From the NCBI GenBank assembly GCA_015065205.1, contig SVQS01000027.1, positions 2,738 through 15,368 on the forward strand: 12,631 nucleotides of DNA, written 5' to 3'. This DNA is from Oscillospiraceae bacterium. GTDB lineage: Bacteria > Bacillota > Clostridia > Oscillospirales > CAG-272. A program made the position numbers and the translations under genes. Below are positions 12,041-12,631 of the stretch, piece after piece; the first letter of the stretch is position 1; the number at the start of each line of letters is the position of its first letter. Under the pieces are notes generated by a model. That model was not told the DNA's origin, did no database searches, and saw only the letters and a list, made by a program, of their open reading frames with translations.

Positions 12041-12631
12041 TTGCCCCCCTCGTCGGCTGCCTCATCGGCTGCCTCTTTTTTGTTCTTTGATGCTTTCTTT
12101 TCGGCTTTTTGTTCTGCCTTTTGTCGCTTGGCGGCTTCTTTCTTTTCCTGTTCTTCGCGCGATTTTTCTTCGTTTAAGTCAGGGTAGTGCGACTCCAAAA
12201 GAATTTGCACCGCGTTCTTCAGATACGACGACATTGCGGAAAGCGAGAGCAGGAAAACCAAAAAATCTTCCTCGTTCTCAAGGTTCAAATCCGCTTGATC
12301 CGCAAACTCTGCAACGTTTTCCACAGTTGACGCTCGCTCGTCCTCTTTGACGTCGAGATAGCGCGTGTAGATGCGCTCAAGAGATGCCGCATCGTATTCG
12401 GGCAGAGCATAAAGGTTTTGCAAAACGCGCTTGATCTCGCCGATCGAGAGCGTGTTTTTCATTTCGTAAACCAAGAGCATTTGCAAAATTTGCTCCTTGG
12501 AGTATTTTTTGCCCTTGATGGGGGAGAGCAGACCGTCCTTGGAGTAGTTGTTGATCATTGTTTTGGTCAGCGCGCGGTCGGCAAAGCGAGGCGAACCCTC
12601 TTTGCGCTTTTCGTCGGCAAGACTTGTGATT
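12037..12631 (-). CDS. DUF1836 domain protein (5' end outside window)
   Basis: The frame stays open to the right edge (198 codons visible). An ATG at 12558 could be taken as a start, but the 24 codons before it (reading RFADRALTKT directly ahead of MINNYSKDG) continue the family pattern, in which TKTMINNY is an internal motif; I therefore treat the gene as truncated at its start. The core, KKYSKEQILQMLLVYEMKNT then LSIGEIKRVLQNL, matches the helical DUF1836 domain. The last about 45 visible residues are Lys/Glu/Ala-rich and probably a flexible or coiled tail. Known: DUF1836 proteins are common in Bacillota and are sometimes described as putative DNA-binding regulators; no function is established to my knowledge. 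The stop overlaps mrnC as ATGA, so the two are cotranscribed. Confidence 0.85.
   Translation of the reverse strand, partial: ITSLADEKRKEGSPRFADRALTKTMINNYSKDGLLSPIKGKKYSKEQILQMLLVYEMKNTLSIGEIKRVLQNLYALPEYDAASLERIYTRYLDVKEDERASTVENVAEFADQADLNLENEEDFLVFLLSLSAMSSYLKNAVQILLESHYPDLNEEKSREEQEKKEAAKRQKAEQKAEKKASKNKKEAADEAADEGGK

Overview
The window looks like a piece of chromosome from an anaerobic clostridial (Bacillota) bacterium, probably an uncultured, plant- or mucus-glycan-using gut lineage. The evidence is mrnC (Mini-RNase III) next to a DUF1836 gene, Lrp/AsnC plus aminotransferase, lipoboxes of Gram-positive type, SigA-like TTGACA/TATAAT promoters, AGGAG-type ribosome sites and several intergenic palindrome-rich repeats. 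This placement is inferred from gene families and style, not from a marker gene. No tRNA, rRNA, CRISPR array, transposase or integrase was seen.

Region 1 (1-2557, minus strand) carries two tandem paralogous lipoproteins. The downstream one is cut by the left window edge. The complete one is a DUF4838 protein of the kind usually predicted to act on carbohydrate. Each has its own promoter, and a terminator lies between them. Both are tethered through Thr/Pro/Glu-rich linkers; in the partial gene the linker is ten 15-bp repeats (VTTPE x7, ETTPE x3).

Region 2 (2678-8566, plus strand) is a probable three-gene operon, divergent from region 1: a PlsC-type acyltransferase with a four-cysteine zinc ribbon, a 1340-residue secreted GH31 glycosidase, and a small single-pass membrane protein with the same ETTPE-style tail. 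It starts at a strong promoter (2678-2706) and ends in a long perfect terminator hairpin (8525-8566). The GH31 protein is the most unusual item. Its barrel is interrupted, apparently just after the first strand, by about 330 residues that contain three tandem modules of about 80 residues.

Region 3 (8567-9148) has no gene and is full of inverted repeats: a 275-bp nested palindromic element with 13-bp perfect ends, followed by three hairpins.

Region 4 (9149-11340, minus strand) is a compact housekeeping cluster in the order cyclophilin, Lrp/AsnC regulator, PLP aminotransferase, the last two overlapping as TGATG. A second palindrome-rich element (11475-11634) separates it from region 5 (11660-12631, minus strand), where a DUF1836 gene that enters from outside the window overlaps mrnC as ATGA.

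Taken together, regions 1 and 2 read as a secreted or surface glycan-processing locus: tethered DUF4838 lipoproteins, a secreted GH31 enzyme and a membrane stub. The acyltransferase's link to that job is unclear. The functional linkage is inference from divergence, co-direction and shared linker composition.
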